Positions 28,289 to 36,377 are shown, counted from the stretch's first letter. The stretch is 64,000 nt of DNA from Aeromonas hydrophila subsp. hydrophila ATCC 7966 (GCF_000014805.1 NC_008570.1:1803001-1867000), one strand, 5' to 3'. Translations and numbers: made by a program. Notes: generated from the letters alone by a model not told the origin.

Positions 28289-28324
28289 CGACAAGGGCGC
28301 ACCTCGGTGCGCCCTTGTCGTTTT
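28289..28324 (+). terminator. Terminator of bepA
   Basis: CGACAAGGGCGCACC and GGTGCGCCCTTGTCG form an exceptionally long, perfect stem (up to 15 bp), followed by TTTTA. It lies between convergent bepA and the thioredoxin-like gene. Confidence 0.88.
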
Positions 28325-28386
28325 ATGATGACGAAGTGAATGGCGGGAACGCCAGCCGGCTGGCTTTTTCGCAAGGGTTTGGGCGC

Positions 28387-28869
28387 TCAGCGGCCAATCG
28401 GTTTGACGGATGCCCTGAGGGCTTCGAGTCGCGATGGGGTGAACTCGCCCACCAGGGTCTGCTGGAGCTTGCCCTCACCATCGAGCAGATAGCTGGTGGG
28501 CAGCCCGGCGGGGTGGGGGAAGGGGAGGCTCGCCTCCTGCCGGGCGATGAGCAGCGGCACCTTGATGTGGTACTGCCCGGCCAGTTTGGCGAGCTCGGCC
28601 GGGGTGGCCGGGTCGTAGTTGACCATCACCACGGTGATCTGCCCCTCATGAGTCAGCGCCTCCAGCAGCGGTATCTCCCGCAGGCAGGGGGCACACCAGG
28701 GGGCGAAGTAGTTGACCAACAGCGGCTTGCCGGCAAAGTCGGTCAGGGCCACCGGCTGGTTCTGGCTGTCGGTGAACGGAGGGGCCGGGCTGCAGGCTGT
28801 CAGCAGGCCGGCCACAATCAGCCAACAAATTCGTTTCAATTCCTGCACTCTCGCGCTTACCCTGACCAT
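28387..28869 (-). CDS. Thioredoxin-fold TlpA-type lipoprotein
   Basis: A 160-residue protein with lipobox LLTAC (Cys26) and a thioredoxin-fold domain. Active site WCAPC at residues 58-62 follows LVNYFAP, and the cis-proline loop is in AGLPTSYLLDGEG. Membrane-anchored TlpA/ResA-like proteins reduce periplasmic disulfides. AGGGG lies six bases before the ATG. It interrupts the bepA-arsC adjacency on the opposite strand. Its partner protein is unknown. Confidence 0.83.
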   Translation of the reverse strand: MVRVSARVQELKRICWLIVAGLLTACSPAPPFTDSQNQPVALTDFAGKPLLVNYFAPWCAPCLREIPLLEALTHEGQITVVMVNYDPATPAELAKLAGQYHIKVPLLIARQEASLPFPHPAGLPTSYLLDGEGKLQQTLVGEFTPSRLEALRASVKPIGR

Positions 28870-28929
28870 CAGTTTCCCCTACAATAGCGCCGTTTCTTGT
28901 CCCATCTTGCGATTAATCAGGGAGTTATC

Positions 28930-29280
28930 ATGAGCGAGACCCAAATCTACCACAATCCGCGCTGCTCCAAGAGCCGTGAAACCCTGGCCTTGCTGGAACA
29001 GCACGGGATCGCCCCGGATGTGGTGCTCTATCTGGAGCAGGCCCCGAGCGAGGCAGAGATCCGCACCCTGCTGAGCCAGCTGGGGTTCAGCGATCCGCGT
29101 CAGCTGATGCGCACCAAGGAAGAACTCTACAAGGAGCTGGGTCTTGGCGAGGTGAGCGGCGATGACCTCATTCGCGCCATGCACCAGCATCCCAAGCTCA
29201 TCGAGCGGCCCATCGTGATCAAGAACGGTCAGGCCCGCATCGGTCGTCCGCCCGAGCAGGTGCTGGAGATCCTCAAGTGA
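28930..29280 (+). CDS. arsC: ArsC family reductase-like protein (YfgD type)
   Basis: A 116-residue glutaredoxin-fold protein of the ArsC family. It has the NPRCSKSRE active-site loop (Cys12) and ERPIVIKNGQARIGRPPE near the C-terminus. The position near bepA/perM matches E. coli yfgD, whose arsenate reductase activity is assumed rather than shown; no other ars genes are present. The ATG at 28930 has an AGGGAG site. The stop overlaps the next start by 4 bases. Confidence 0.85.
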   Translation: MSETQIYHNPRCSKSRETLALLEQHGIAPDVVLYLEQAPSEAEIRTLLSQLGFSDPRQLMRTKEELYKELGLGEVSGDDLIRAMHQHPKLIERPIVIKNGQARIGRPPEQVLEILK

Positions 29281-29672
29281 GCACCCGCTTCGCCCGCCTG
29301 CTGACCTTGGTCGGCTTCTTCGGCCTGCTGGGCTGGGTCATCCTCTGGCATCTGTGGCTCTCGCCCCACCCGGATCTCAACCCCTGGTTGCTGCCGGTGA
29401 TCTGGACGGTGCCGCTGCTGTTCCCGCTCAAGGGGATCGTGCAGGGCAACCCCTACACCCACGCCTGGGGCAACTTCGTGCTGATGCCCTACTTCCTGCA
29501 CGCCCTGACCCTGATCACCACGGATGAGGGGGAGCGGTGGCTGGCGGTGGTGGAGCTGGTGTTCACCGTGTTCGCCTTCATCGGCACCATCTATTACGCC
29601 CGCCTGCGCGGCCGCGAGCTGGGCCTGAGCATTCGCAAGAAGAAGGGTGAGCCTTCAGCGCAAGACCACTGA
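29277..29672 (+). CDS. DUF2069 inner-membrane protein
   Basis: A 131-residue protein with about four hydrophobic helices and a basic C-terminal tail. The HLWLSPHPDLNPW and PLKGIVQGNPYTHAW segments are typical of DUF2069. Function unknown. It starts with GTG overlapping the arsC stop (GTGA), so the two are translationally coupled; arsC-DUF2069 pairs recur in gamma-proteobacteria. Confidence 0.82.
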   Translation: MSTRFARLLTLVGFFGLLGWVILWHLWLSPHPDLNPWLLPVIWTVPLLFPLKGIVQGNPYTHAWGNFVLMPYFLHALTLITTDEGERWLAVVELVFTVFAFIGTIYYARLRGRELGLSIRKKKGEPSAQDH

Positions 29673-29700
29673 GGCCCGCGTCAGCGCGCCTGCTCTGTGC

Positions 29701-29728
29701 AAACCGGACCTTGAGTCCGGTTTTTTTA
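29701..29728 (+). terminator. Terminator of the arsC-DUF2069 pair
   Basis: AAACCGGAC-CTTGA-GTCCGGTTT followed by TTTTTA. Confidence 0.9.
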
Positions 29729-29962
29729 TGGATGTGCAGCCCCGACACGACCGGGGTTGACGTGACTGCAGGTGGGTTAAAATATTGCTGGCAACGCAGA
29801 TGTCCGCTGTATCTCGCTGATCTTGCAGCAACTATGTCGACATGATCACATCTTGACCGCCGCGAGGTGGGAGGGGGGCGGGCAGCTGACTATCCTCATT
29901 AAGCTCCCATACAGCGGTAGCCGTTAGCCTGTCGTTTTCACCAGTCTTGAGTGATGCATCCT

Positions 29963-31033
29963 ATGAAACGCCAATCCCGCCCCTTGCTCCAGAAAACCCT
30001 GTTGGCCTTGACCATGGCCCTGTCGGTCAGCTCGCTGGCCGATGCCTGCACCCGCGCCGTTTATCAGGGCGACGGCGGTTTGGTGGTGACCGGCCGTACC
30101 ATGGACTGGCGCGCCGCCATGCCGACCAACCTCTGGGCCTTGCCGCGCGGCATCGACCGGAGCGGGGCGGCCGGTCCGCACTCCATGACGTGGAACGCGC
30201 GCTATGGCTCCCTGGTCGCCGCGGGGTTTGACGCGGGTACCGCCGATGGCATGAACGAAAAGGGGCTGGTGGCCAACCTGCTCTACCTGACCGAGTCCGA
30301 GTATGTGACTCCGAGCGACAAGGATCCGCGCAAGACGCTCTCCATCTCCCTCTGGGCCCAGTATGTGCTGGACAATTTTGCCACCGTCAGCGAGGCGGCC
30401 GCCGCTTTGTCGAAGGACGAGTTCTATGTGGTGACCACTCTGACGCCGGATGGCAAGCCGGGCCAGCTGCACCTCTCCATTTCGGATGCCAGCGGTGATT
30501 CGGCCATTTTCCAGTACGTGGATGGCAAGCTGCAGATCCACCACGACCGCAGCTATCAGGTGATGACCAACTCCCCCGTGTTCGACAAGCAGCTGGCACT
30601 CAATGAGTACTGGGAGGAGATAGGCGGGCTCACCATGCTGCCGGGCACCAACCGGTCGGCGGATCGTTTCGCCCGGGCCTCTTTTTATATCAAGACCCTG
30701 CCCAAGACGGATCAGGCCAATGAGGCCGTGGCCGGTGTGATGAGCGTGATGCACAACGTCTCGGTGCCCATGGGGATCAGCACACCGGATCAACCCAACA
30801 TCTCCACCACCCTGTGGCGCAGCGTGTCGGATCAACAGCATCGCCGCTACTTCTTCGAGCTGACCCATCTGCCCAACACCTTCTGGGTGAGCATGGACCA
30901 GCTGGACTTGAGTGTTGGCGCCCCGGTCAAGAAACTCCCGCTGACCGAGCGTCAGCTCTATGCGGGGGAAACGGCGGACAAGTTTGTGCCGGCCAAGGCG
31001 TTCACCTTCCTGCCAGCCACGCCAGGGGCCTGA
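29963..31033 (+). CDS. Exported linear-amide C-N hydrolase (choloylglycine hydrolase family, Ntn fold)
   Basis: A 356-residue member of the Ntn-hydrolase family that includes bile salt hydrolases and penicillin V acylases. The signal peptide MKRQSRPLLQKTLLALTMAL... ends at ADA, immediately before Cys29, so cleavage would expose the catalytic N-terminal cysteine (CTRAVYQG). GRTMDWR, DGMNEKGL and the NSPVFDKQL region match the family. Gram-negative members cleave penicillin V, bile salts or acyl-homoserine lactones; the substrate here is unknown. In-frame starts at 29951 (GTG) and 29954 (ATG) add a few residues. The 29673-29962 gap holds only the previous terminator and an unremarkable promoter region. 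Confidence 0.85.
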   Translation: MKRQSRPLLQKTLLALTMALSVSSLADACTRAVYQGDGGLVVTGRTMDWRAAMPTNLWALPRGIDRSGAAGPHSMTWNARYGSLVAAGFDAGTADGMNEKGLVANLLYLTESEYVTPSDKDPRKTLSISLWAQYVLDNFATVSEAAAALSKDEFYVVTTLTPDGKPGQLHLSISDASGDSAIFQYVDGKLQIHHDRSYQVMTNSPVFDKQLALNEYWEEIGGLTMLPGTNRSADRFARASFYIKTLPKTDQANEAVAGVMSVMHNVSVPMGISTPDQPNISTTLWRSVSDQQHRRYFFELTHLPNTFWVSMDQLDLSVGAPVKKLPLTERQLYAGETADKFVPAKAFTFLPATPGA

Positions 31034-31048
31034 TGAAGCGTTGGTAGA

Positions 31049-31071
31049 AGGCCCCTCGCGGGGCCTTTTTT
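31049..31071 (+). terminator. Terminator of the Ntn hydrolase gene
   Basis: AGGCCCC-TCGC-GGGGCCT followed by TTTTTA; overlaps the 3' end of convergent acpH. Confidence 0.88.
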
Positions 31072-31690
31072 ATGGCCGCAAGCCGGGGTGGCCGCCGGTC
31101 TCGCGATAGTGGGCCAACTGCTGCACGCTGTGGCTCATCAACTGGGGGTAGAAGCGCAGAAAACCCGCCTCGCACCCTTGCCATTGCGCTTGCTTGAGGG
31201 TGAGCAGCGCATCGCCGAGCGGCAGGGGGCGACGCAGCCGGCGGCCGATGCCGTTGAGGGCCTGCGCCAGCCCCTCTTTGTGCTGATAGGAGGCGATCCA
31301 GTTCTGCTCCGCCATCCGTCTGAGGGGCAGCGGCAACCCATCCGGCAGGCGGTCCGCATCCACCAGCAGGTGCCGGTAACTCTGCTGCAGGAAGCGGGGC
31401 AGGGCCTCGTCATGAAACTGCGGCCAGTGCAGGCTGAGCCAGTGGTCGTAGAGCATGTCCACCAGGATGCCGCCAAAGCGGCGCCAGGGGGCCTCGAAGC
31501 AGGCCACCGCTGCCCTGTGTTCGGGGTGACTGTCGGTGAAGGCATCTATCTTGCGGTGCAGCCAGATCCCCTCGTCGAGTTCGGTGCCGAGCGTGCTCGG
31601 CAGGGCGCCCTTGACGAAATCTCCCAGCAGGTTGCCGGTGAGGGAGCTGTGGGTATGGGCTGCCAGATGCAGGTGAGCCAGATAGTTCAT
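31070..31690 (-). CDS. acpH: Acyl carrier protein phosphodiesterase
   Basis: A 206-residue HD-like phosphodiesterase that removes 4'-phosphopantetheine from holo-ACP. MNYLAHLHLAAHTHSSLTGN, LLGDFVKG, GIWLHRKIDAFTDSHPE and DMLYDHWLS match E. coli AcpH (193 residues), including the His/Asp metal ligands. It is monocistronic and its stop overlaps the opposite-strand terminator. Confidence 0.92.
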   Translation of the reverse strand: MNYLAHLHLAAHTHSSLTGNLLGDFVKGALPSTLGTELDEGIWLHRKIDAFTDSHPEHRAAVACFEAPWRRFGGILVDMLYDHWLSLHWPQFHDEALPRFLQQSYRHLLVDADRLPDGLPLPLRRMAEQNWIASYQHKEGLAQALNGIGRRLRRPLPLGDALLTLKQAQWQGCEAGFLRFYPQLMSHSVQQLAHYRETGGHPGLRP

Positions 31691-31866
31691 GAAGGGTGAC
31701 GTCAGCCAGAGGGGATTGTCGCTGAGCCTAGCGGATCCGGCAGCCCTTGCCTACGGGAACGGGCGCTTGGCCGTGCGGAAGTGCTTCCCTCCATGACCGC
31801 CGGCTGGGTAGAGTGCAGCATGGCTGGCGCGTTGTGGCGCCCATCATCATCACGAGGAGCATGCAC

Positions 31867-32997
31867 ATGTTGACCCTGATCGAGGGCGCCGAACTCTATG
31901 GCCCGACTGCGCTGGGCCGCCAGGATCTGCTGGTGGCCGATGGCCGCATCGCCTGGCTCGGCCGAGGCTTGTCAGTCCCCGCCGACTGGCCGCTGACGCG
32001 GGTGGATGGCCGCGGCCGCTATCTGGTGCCCGGGCTGGTGGATCCGCTGGCCCACATTACCGGCGGTGGTGGTGAGGGGGGCTTTGGTTTTCGCACGCCG
32101 GAGCTGGCGGCAAGGGAGGCGCTGAGCGCAGGGGTTACTACCCTGGTGGCGGCGCTCGGTACCGACAGCCTGACCCGCAGCCCGGCTCAGGTGCTCGGCA
32201 AGGTGCGCGAGTTTCGCGCCGCCGGGGTGAGCGCCTTCATGTATACCGGCTCCTACCATCTGCCGGTCAAGACCCTCACCGGCACGGTGGAGTCCGACAT
32301 CATGCTCATTCCCGAGGTACTGGGAGTGGGGGAGCTGGCCATCAGCGACCACAGATCCAGTGCGCCGACCCACGACGAGCTGGCCCGCCTGGTGAGCGAG
32401 GCGCGGGTAGCCGGGCTGCTTGCCGGCAAGAGCGGGGTCAGCTTCTTTCATCTGGGGGACGGGCGCGGGGCGCTGGCGCCGTTGCGGGCCCTGCGCGATG
32501 GCACCGACATCCCGCTGCGCCAGCTCTATCCCACCCACTGCAACCGCAACCCCTGGCTGTTTGCCGAGGCCATCGAGTGGGGGCGGGCCGGCGGCTGGGT
32601 CGACCTCACCACGTCGAGCTTTCCGGACTTGCTGGACGATGGCGAGCGGCTGGCGGCCGACGCCCTGGTGGAGCTGCTGGCGGCCGGGGTACCCGCCGAT
32701 CGTATCAGCTTCAGCTCGGACGCCAACGCCAGCCTGCCGCGCTTCGATGGCGAGGGGCGTCTCATCGAGCTGCGCTGCGGCCAGATAGACAGCCTGTGGC
32801 AGGCGCTGGTGGAGGCTTGTGGCAAGGGGGTCGCGCTGGAGGTGGCGCTGGCAGTAGTGACGGCCAATCCGGCCAGGGCACTGGGGCTGGCGACCAAGGG
32901 CACGCTGGCGGTGGGGCAGGATGCGGATCTGCTGCTGATCGACCCCGATACGCTTACCATCGAGCGGGTGATGAGCGGCGGTTGCTGGCGCACCTGA
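31867..32997 (+). CDS. iadA: Isoaspartyl dipeptidase-like amidohydrolase
   Basis: A 376-residue amidohydrolase closest to beta-aspartyl dipeptidase IadA, which clears isoAsp peptides from damaged proteins. Matching blocks: ITGGGGEGGFGFRTPE, GTDSLTRSP, TGSYHLPVKTLTG, AISDHRSSAPT, the carbamylated-lysine region LLAGKSGV, YPTHCNRNP and SSDANAS. One oddity: the usual D-x-H-x-H metal motif reads D59-P-L61-A-H63, so the first His is Leu. The start at 31867 has GAGGAG at good spacing; the ATG six bases earlier is too close. Activity cannot be assumed. Confidence 0.8.
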   Translation: MLTLIEGAELYGPTALGRQDLLVADGRIAWLGRGLSVPADWPLTRVDGRGRYLVPGLVDPLAHITGGGGEGGFGFRTPELAAREALSAGVTTLVAALGTDSLTRSPAQVLGKVREFRAAGVSAFMYTGSYHLPVKTLTGTVESDIMLIPEVLGVGELAISDHRSSAPTHDELARLVSEARVAGLLAGKSGVSFFHLGDGRGALAPLRALRDGTDIPLRQLYPTHCNRNPWLFAEAIEWGRAGGWVDLTTSSFPDLLDDGERLAADALVELLAAGVPADRISFSSDANASLPRFDGEGRLIELRCGQIDSLWQALVEACGKGVALEVALAVVTANPARALGLATKGTLAVGQDADLLLIDPDTLTIERVMSGGCWRT

Positions 32998-33045
32998 AGG
33001 CTGCGAGTTGACGGGGAGCCTGTTACACCCGGTTCCCCTCTTTTA

Positions 33046-33081
33046 AACGACAAGCCCGGCAGCAGTGCCGGGCTTGTCGTT
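33046..33081. terminator. Bidirectional terminator between iadA and lysO
   Basis: AACGACAAGCCCGGCA and its exact complement form a 16-bp stem around GCAG. TTGTT follows on the plus strand and TTTAAAAG on the minus. Confidence 0.85.
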
Positions 33082-33107
33082 GTTGGCGATGGGTGGCTCA
33101 GGGGCAA

Positions 33108-34010
33108 TCAGATGGCGAGGAAGCCCAGGATCAGGATGGGGCCGAGCAGGCTCAGGATAAAGCCGGAGACGATGGCCACCGGTACCACCTGGATGCCGCC
33201 GGATTTCTGGATGACCGGCAGGGTGAAGTCCAGCGCCGTGGCGCCGCCATAGCCGATGGCGGCGGAGGGGTGGCGACGCATCAGCATCGGAATGATCAGG
33301 ATGGCGATGAGCTCGCGGCCCAGATCGTTGATGAAGGCGGCGGAGCCCAGTACCGGCCCCAGCTTGTCGGCCACCAGGATGCCGGAGAGCGAATACCAGC
33401 CGAAGCTGGAACTGAGGGCCAGGCCGTGGGTCAGCGGCATGTCGAGCAGCTGGGCGGCCAGCAGGCTGCCAAGCCAGCTGCTGAGGATGACGGTGACGGC
33501 GATCTTCATGCCCCAGGGGTTGAGCAGGATCTGGCGCAGCCGCATGCCAGAGTTGCGCATCTGCACCCCGATGAGAAACAGCAACAACATCAGCGCCCAC
33601 TCGCTCCACTTGTCGATGGGCAGGGCGCGCAGGTCGACCAGCAGCCCCAGCAAGACGCCGCCCAGTACCACGAAACAGAGCTGCAGCGACTCCCACAGCA
33701 GGTGCAGCTTGCTCGGCATCTGGCCGTCGCTGGCCTCGTGGGTGGGGGGCGAGCGCCTGTCCAGCCACCAGAGGGCCAGCAGGTTGCACAGGGTAATGGC
33801 GGCGAGCATCACCCCGGCCACCTTGAAGATCACCGCCAGATTGCTGCCGAGGTTCTCCACGTAGGCGAGCCCCAGCCCCATCAGGAACAAAATGAGATAG
33901 ACCATCTTGCCCAGCGATTGATTGACCAGCTTGATCAAACGGGCAGAAGATAGGGGTACCAGATAGCCGATTACCAGCGGCAGCAGGATCAGCAACACAT
34001 TGAGCAACAT
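33108..34010 (-). CDS. lysO: Lysine exporter LysO
   Basis: A 300-residue inner-membrane protein of the LysO (YbjE) family with about eight helices. MVYLILFLMGLGLAYVENL, LLLFLIGVQMRNSGM, SSSFGWYSLSGIL, GSAAFINDLGRELIAI and GYGGATALDFTLPV match E. coli LysO. It exports L-lysine and confers resistance to thialysine; in E. coli ArgP controls it. The ATG at 34010 has GAGG at good spacing. The frame is open 65 codons further upstream without family similarity. Convergent with iadA. Confidence 0.92.
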   Translation of the reverse strand: MLLNVLLILLPLVIGYLVPLSSARLIKLVNQSLGKMVYLILFLMGLGLAYVENLGSNLAVIFKVAGVMLAAITLCNLLALWWLDRRSPPTHEASDGQMPSKLHLLWESLQLCFVVLGGVLLGLLVDLRALPIDKWSEWALMLLLFLIGVQMRNSGMRLRQILLNPWGMKIAVTVILSSWLGSLLAAQLLDMPLTHGLALSSSFGWYSLSGILVADKLGPVLGSAAFINDLGRELIAILIIPMLMRRHPSAAIGYGGATALDFTLPVIQKSGGIQVVPVAIVSGFILSLLGPILILGFLAI

Positions 34011-34093
34011 CGGGGCCTCGATCACAAAAACTGACAAAAATGACACCTTATCATCACTTATTGGGCCTGTGTCACATATTTGTGTGTTTGCCT

Positions 34094-34114
34094 GCTCCAT
34101 CCGGAGCTTTTTTA
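34094..34114 (+). other. Plus-strand terminator-like hairpin in the lysO leader
   Basis: GCTCC-ATCC-GGAGC followed by TTTTTTAT on the plus strand. No plus-strand gene ends nearby; on the minus strand it would be a stem in or near the lysO leader. It could insulate the divergent promoters or be chance. Confidence 0.35.
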
Positions 34115-34461
34115 TCAATATGTTATGTTTTTGGTGCGAAAGGAGGCCCGCTGTTGGGGCGCCGGCCCATTCTGGTGCAGCCAGAACGGGGTCTGACAGG
34201 CCCATTTTTCAACAGGATGCGTGTACTGCATGGTTGAATAAAGTCAATCTGGGTGGCTTGCGGCCAAAACGTAGGAATCTTCTTGCCAGCCTTGCGCTGG
34301 GGGTATAAAAAGGCGGTGTTGTCAGGCAGGGGTGGTTAGCGTTTTATGCAGACAAAGTGCTGAAAAATACCTGTTTGGCCAATAAAAATACAGACAAAAC
34401 ACCAAAGACCTCGGTTCTGTATTGTTTTTTAACTATCTGAGTGATATTTTCGCTGAAGGTT

Positions 34462-34496
34462 GCCATCGGTTAACTTTTTGTTAAATAAGCGATGGC
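34462..34496 (+). other. Inverted repeat in the leader of the amino acid ABC transporter
   Basis: GCCATCG pairs with CGATGGC, with an inner TTAAC/GTTAA pair around TTTTT. It lies 50-80 bases upstream of the ATPase gene. The rest of 34011-34461 is noncoding. It holds a possible promoter (TATAAA at about 34304) and no other recognisable element. Confidence 0.35.
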
Positions 34497-34508
34497 GTGA
34501 GTCACGCC
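34494..34508. promoter_or_regulatory. 15-bp palindrome upstream of the amino acid ABC transporter
   Basis: GGCGTGA-G-TCACGCC is a perfect 7-bp palindrome 36 bases before the first gene. It is a candidate operator or translation-control hairpin; no known regulator is assigned. Confidence 0.4.
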
Positions 34509-34543
34509 CCAGCGGCGTCTAGGGACAGACAAGGTTGTAATGG

Positions 34544-35314
34544 ATGAGCGACGTTGCCGCACTGGAAGTTCGTGATCTGCACAAGTATTTCGGCACCCAC
34601 GAAGTGCTCAAGGGCATCGATATGACCGCCCACAAGGGGGATGTCATCTCCCTTATCGGCTCCTCCGGTTCGGGGAAGTCGACCTTTCTTCGCTGTATCA
34701 ATCTGCTGGAAACACCCTCTTCCGGCACGGTTTCCCTCCATGGCGAACTTATTCGCATGAAAACCAACCGGGCCGGTGAACGGTTGCCGGAGGACGTGCG
34801 CCAGGTGGAGCGCATTCGCAGCCGCTTGGCCATGGTGTTTCAAAGCTTCAATCTCTGGTCCCACATGACCATCATGCAGAACATCATCGAGGTGCCGATC
34901 CAGGTGCTCAAGGTGCCCCGCGCCGAGGCGATGGCCAAGGCGGAACACCTGCTCAACCGGGTGGGTCTGTGGGAGCGGCGCGACTACTACCCAGGTCACC
35001 TCTCCGGCGGCCAGCAGCAGCGGGCGGCCATTGCCCGGGCGCTGGCGGTGGAGCCCGAGGTGATGCTGTTTGACGAACCCACCTCGGCGCTCGATCCCGA
35101 GCTGGTGGGCGAAGTGCTCGGCCTGATGCGCGAGCTGGCCGAAGAGGGGCGCACCATGCTGGTGGTGACCCATGAGATGTCGTTTGCCCGCGATGTGTCG
35201 AACAAGGTAATGTTTTTGCATCAGGGCCGTGTGGAGGAGGAGGGCAATCCCAAGGAGATCTTCGCCCATCCCAAGTCCGAACGGTTCAAGCAATTCATCT
35301 CCTCCATCTATTGA
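34544..35314 (+). CDS. Basic amino acid ABC transporter ATPase (HisP/AotP-like)
   Basis: A 256-residue polar amino acid ATPase. It has Walker A GSSGSGKST at 39-47, the RCINLLE segment, VFQSFNLWSHMT, signature LSGGQQQRAAIARAL, Walker B VMLFDEPTSALDPELVGEVL and VVTHEMSFARDVSNKV. These are closer to HisP (histidine/Lys-Arg-Orn) than to E. coli ArtP, although the gene order ATPase-binding protein-permease-permease is that of artPIQM. AAGG precedes the ATG at good spacing. It opens a four-gene uptake operon. Confidence 0.88.
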   Translation: MSDVAALEVRDLHKYFGTHEVLKGIDMTAHKGDVISLIGSSGSGKSTFLRCINLLETPSSGTVSLHGELIRMKTNRAGERLPEDVRQVERIRSRLAMVFQSFNLWSHMTIMQNIIEVPIQVLKVPRAEAMAKAEHLLNRVGLWERRDYYPGHLSGGQQQRAAIARALAVEPEVMLFDEPTSALDPELVGEVLGLMRELAEEGRTMLVVTHEMSFARDVSNKVMFLHQGRVEEEGNPKEIFAHPKSERFKQFISSIY

Positions 35315-35379
35315 TGGCCGGGGCTGATCCCCAATAATCTGCAATTGCAACAGTCGATGATTTTATCAAGGAGAGATAC

Positions 35380-36153
35380 ATGAACAAGCTGATGCTGGCG
35401 ACCGCCATAGTCACTGCCCTGTCTTCCGGCAGCCTGATGGCCAAGGAGTGGAAAGAGGTGCGGATCGGGGTGGAAGGTGCCTATCCCCCCTTCTCCTGGA
35501 CCGAGCCGAGCGGCGAGGTGAAAGGTTTCGACATCGACATCGCCAACGCCCTGTGCGAGGAGATGAAGGTGAAGTGCACCCTGATCAAACAGGACTGGGA
35601 CGGCATCATTCCGGCGCTGCTGTCGCGCAAGTATGACGCCATCATCGCCACCATGGACATCACCGAAGAGCGCAAGAAGAAGGTGGACTTCACCCAGAAG
35701 TACCAGCACATTCCGGCCCGCTTCGCCGCCAAGAAGGGCACCGAGATCAAGCTCGACAAGGAGTTCATGAGTGGCAAGACAGTGGCCGTGCAGCGCGCCA
35801 CCTCCATGGACACCTACATCACCGACAACTTCCCCAACGCCACCATCAAGCGTTATGGCACTGCAGACGAGGCCTATCTCGATCTGAAATCCGGCCGGGT
35901 TGACTACGTGATGGCCGACTCCGCCGCCATCAGCGACGGCCTGCTCAAGAAAGAGGGTGGCGATGCGTTCGAGTTCATCGGCCCGAAACTGACCGATCCC
36001 AAGTGGTTTGGCGAGGGTGCCGGCATCGCGGTGCGCAAGGCCGACAAGGATCTGAAAGAGAAATTCAACGCCGCCATCCTGGCGCTGCGTGCCAACGGCA
36101 AGTACAAGGCGATCAACGACAAGTACTTCGACTTCGACGTGTACGGCGAGTAA
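35380..36153 (+). CDS. Periplasmic basic amino acid-binding protein
   Basis: A 257-residue type II solute-binding protein with signal peptide ending SLMA-K. VRIGVEGAYPPFSW, GFDIDIANALCEEMKVKC (disulfide pair), YDAIIATMDITEERKKKVDFT, AVQRATSMDTYI and YVMADSAAI match HisJ/ArgT/AotJ proteins for Lys, Arg, Orn or His. A 65-base gap separates it from the ATPase. A strong stem-loop follows the gene, which may keep its level above that of the permeases. Confidence 0.9.
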   Translation: MNKLMLATAIVTALSSGSLMAKEWKEVRIGVEGAYPPFSWTEPSGEVKGFDIDIANALCEEMKVKCTLIKQDWDGIIPALLSRKYDAIIATMDITEERKKKVDFTQKYQHIPARFAAKKGTEIKLDKEFMSGKTVAVQRATSMDTYITDNFPNATIKRYGTADEAYLDLKSGRVDYVMADSAAISDGLLKKEGGDAFEFIGPKLTDPKWFGEGAGIAVRKADKDLKEKFNAAILALRANGKYKAINDKYFDFDVYGE

Positions 36154-36235
36154 CCCCGAAGGCGCGCTACCCCGGTAGCCGCCGGCGCAATTGCGGCGAA
36201 TCATCACGACAGGTTGACCCTAGTCTGTAGTCATC

Positions 36236-36270
36236 GGGCCCGTTGTCTCTCGCAAGGGAGCGATGGGCCC
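36236..36270 (+). other. Stem-loop with GCAA tetraloop after the binding-protein gene
   Basis: GGGCCC at 36236-36241 pairs with GGGCCC at 36265-36270. Pairing continues inward through GTTG/CGAT and CTCTC/GGGAG (one bulged T) to a GCAA tetraloop, giving a stem of about 15 bp. There is no U-run. Such elements commonly protect the mRNA of the binding protein. Confidence 0.5.
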
Positions 36271-36274
36271 GCTT

Positions 36275-36377
36275 AGTTGCAATGGAGCTGCATGTGTTTG
36301 GTTTGAAAGGATATTGGGACGGGAGATCCCGCTCAATGAGTTGCAATGGAGCCGCATATGTTTGATTTGAAAGGATA
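36275..36377 (+). repeat. Tandem duplication of the permease start region
   Basis: A 39-base unit at 36275-36313 recurs at 36339-36377 with three substitutions, offset by 64 bases. The unit spans the ribosome-binding TGGAG, the start codon and the first codons of the permease gene. In the upstream copy the ATG equivalent is GTG (GCATGTGTTTGG). A short hairpin CGGGA-GA-TCCCG sits between copies. Confidence 0.9.
36282..36365 (+). other. 27-codon open frame created by the duplication, overlapping the permease start
   Basis: ATG at 36282 opens a frame starting MELHVFGLKGYWDGRSRS that stops at 36363-36365, eight bases inside the permease gene. Translation of it could act as an upstream ORF on the permease. 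It lacks an obvious ribosome-binding site at good spacing, so it may be only a by-product of the duplication. Confidence 0.3.

Noticed and set aside
34011..34205. Lysine riboswitch before lysO
   Set aside because: I looked for the conserved five-helix lysine element on the minus strand and could not find its core sequences; the leader is also too short and AT-rich.
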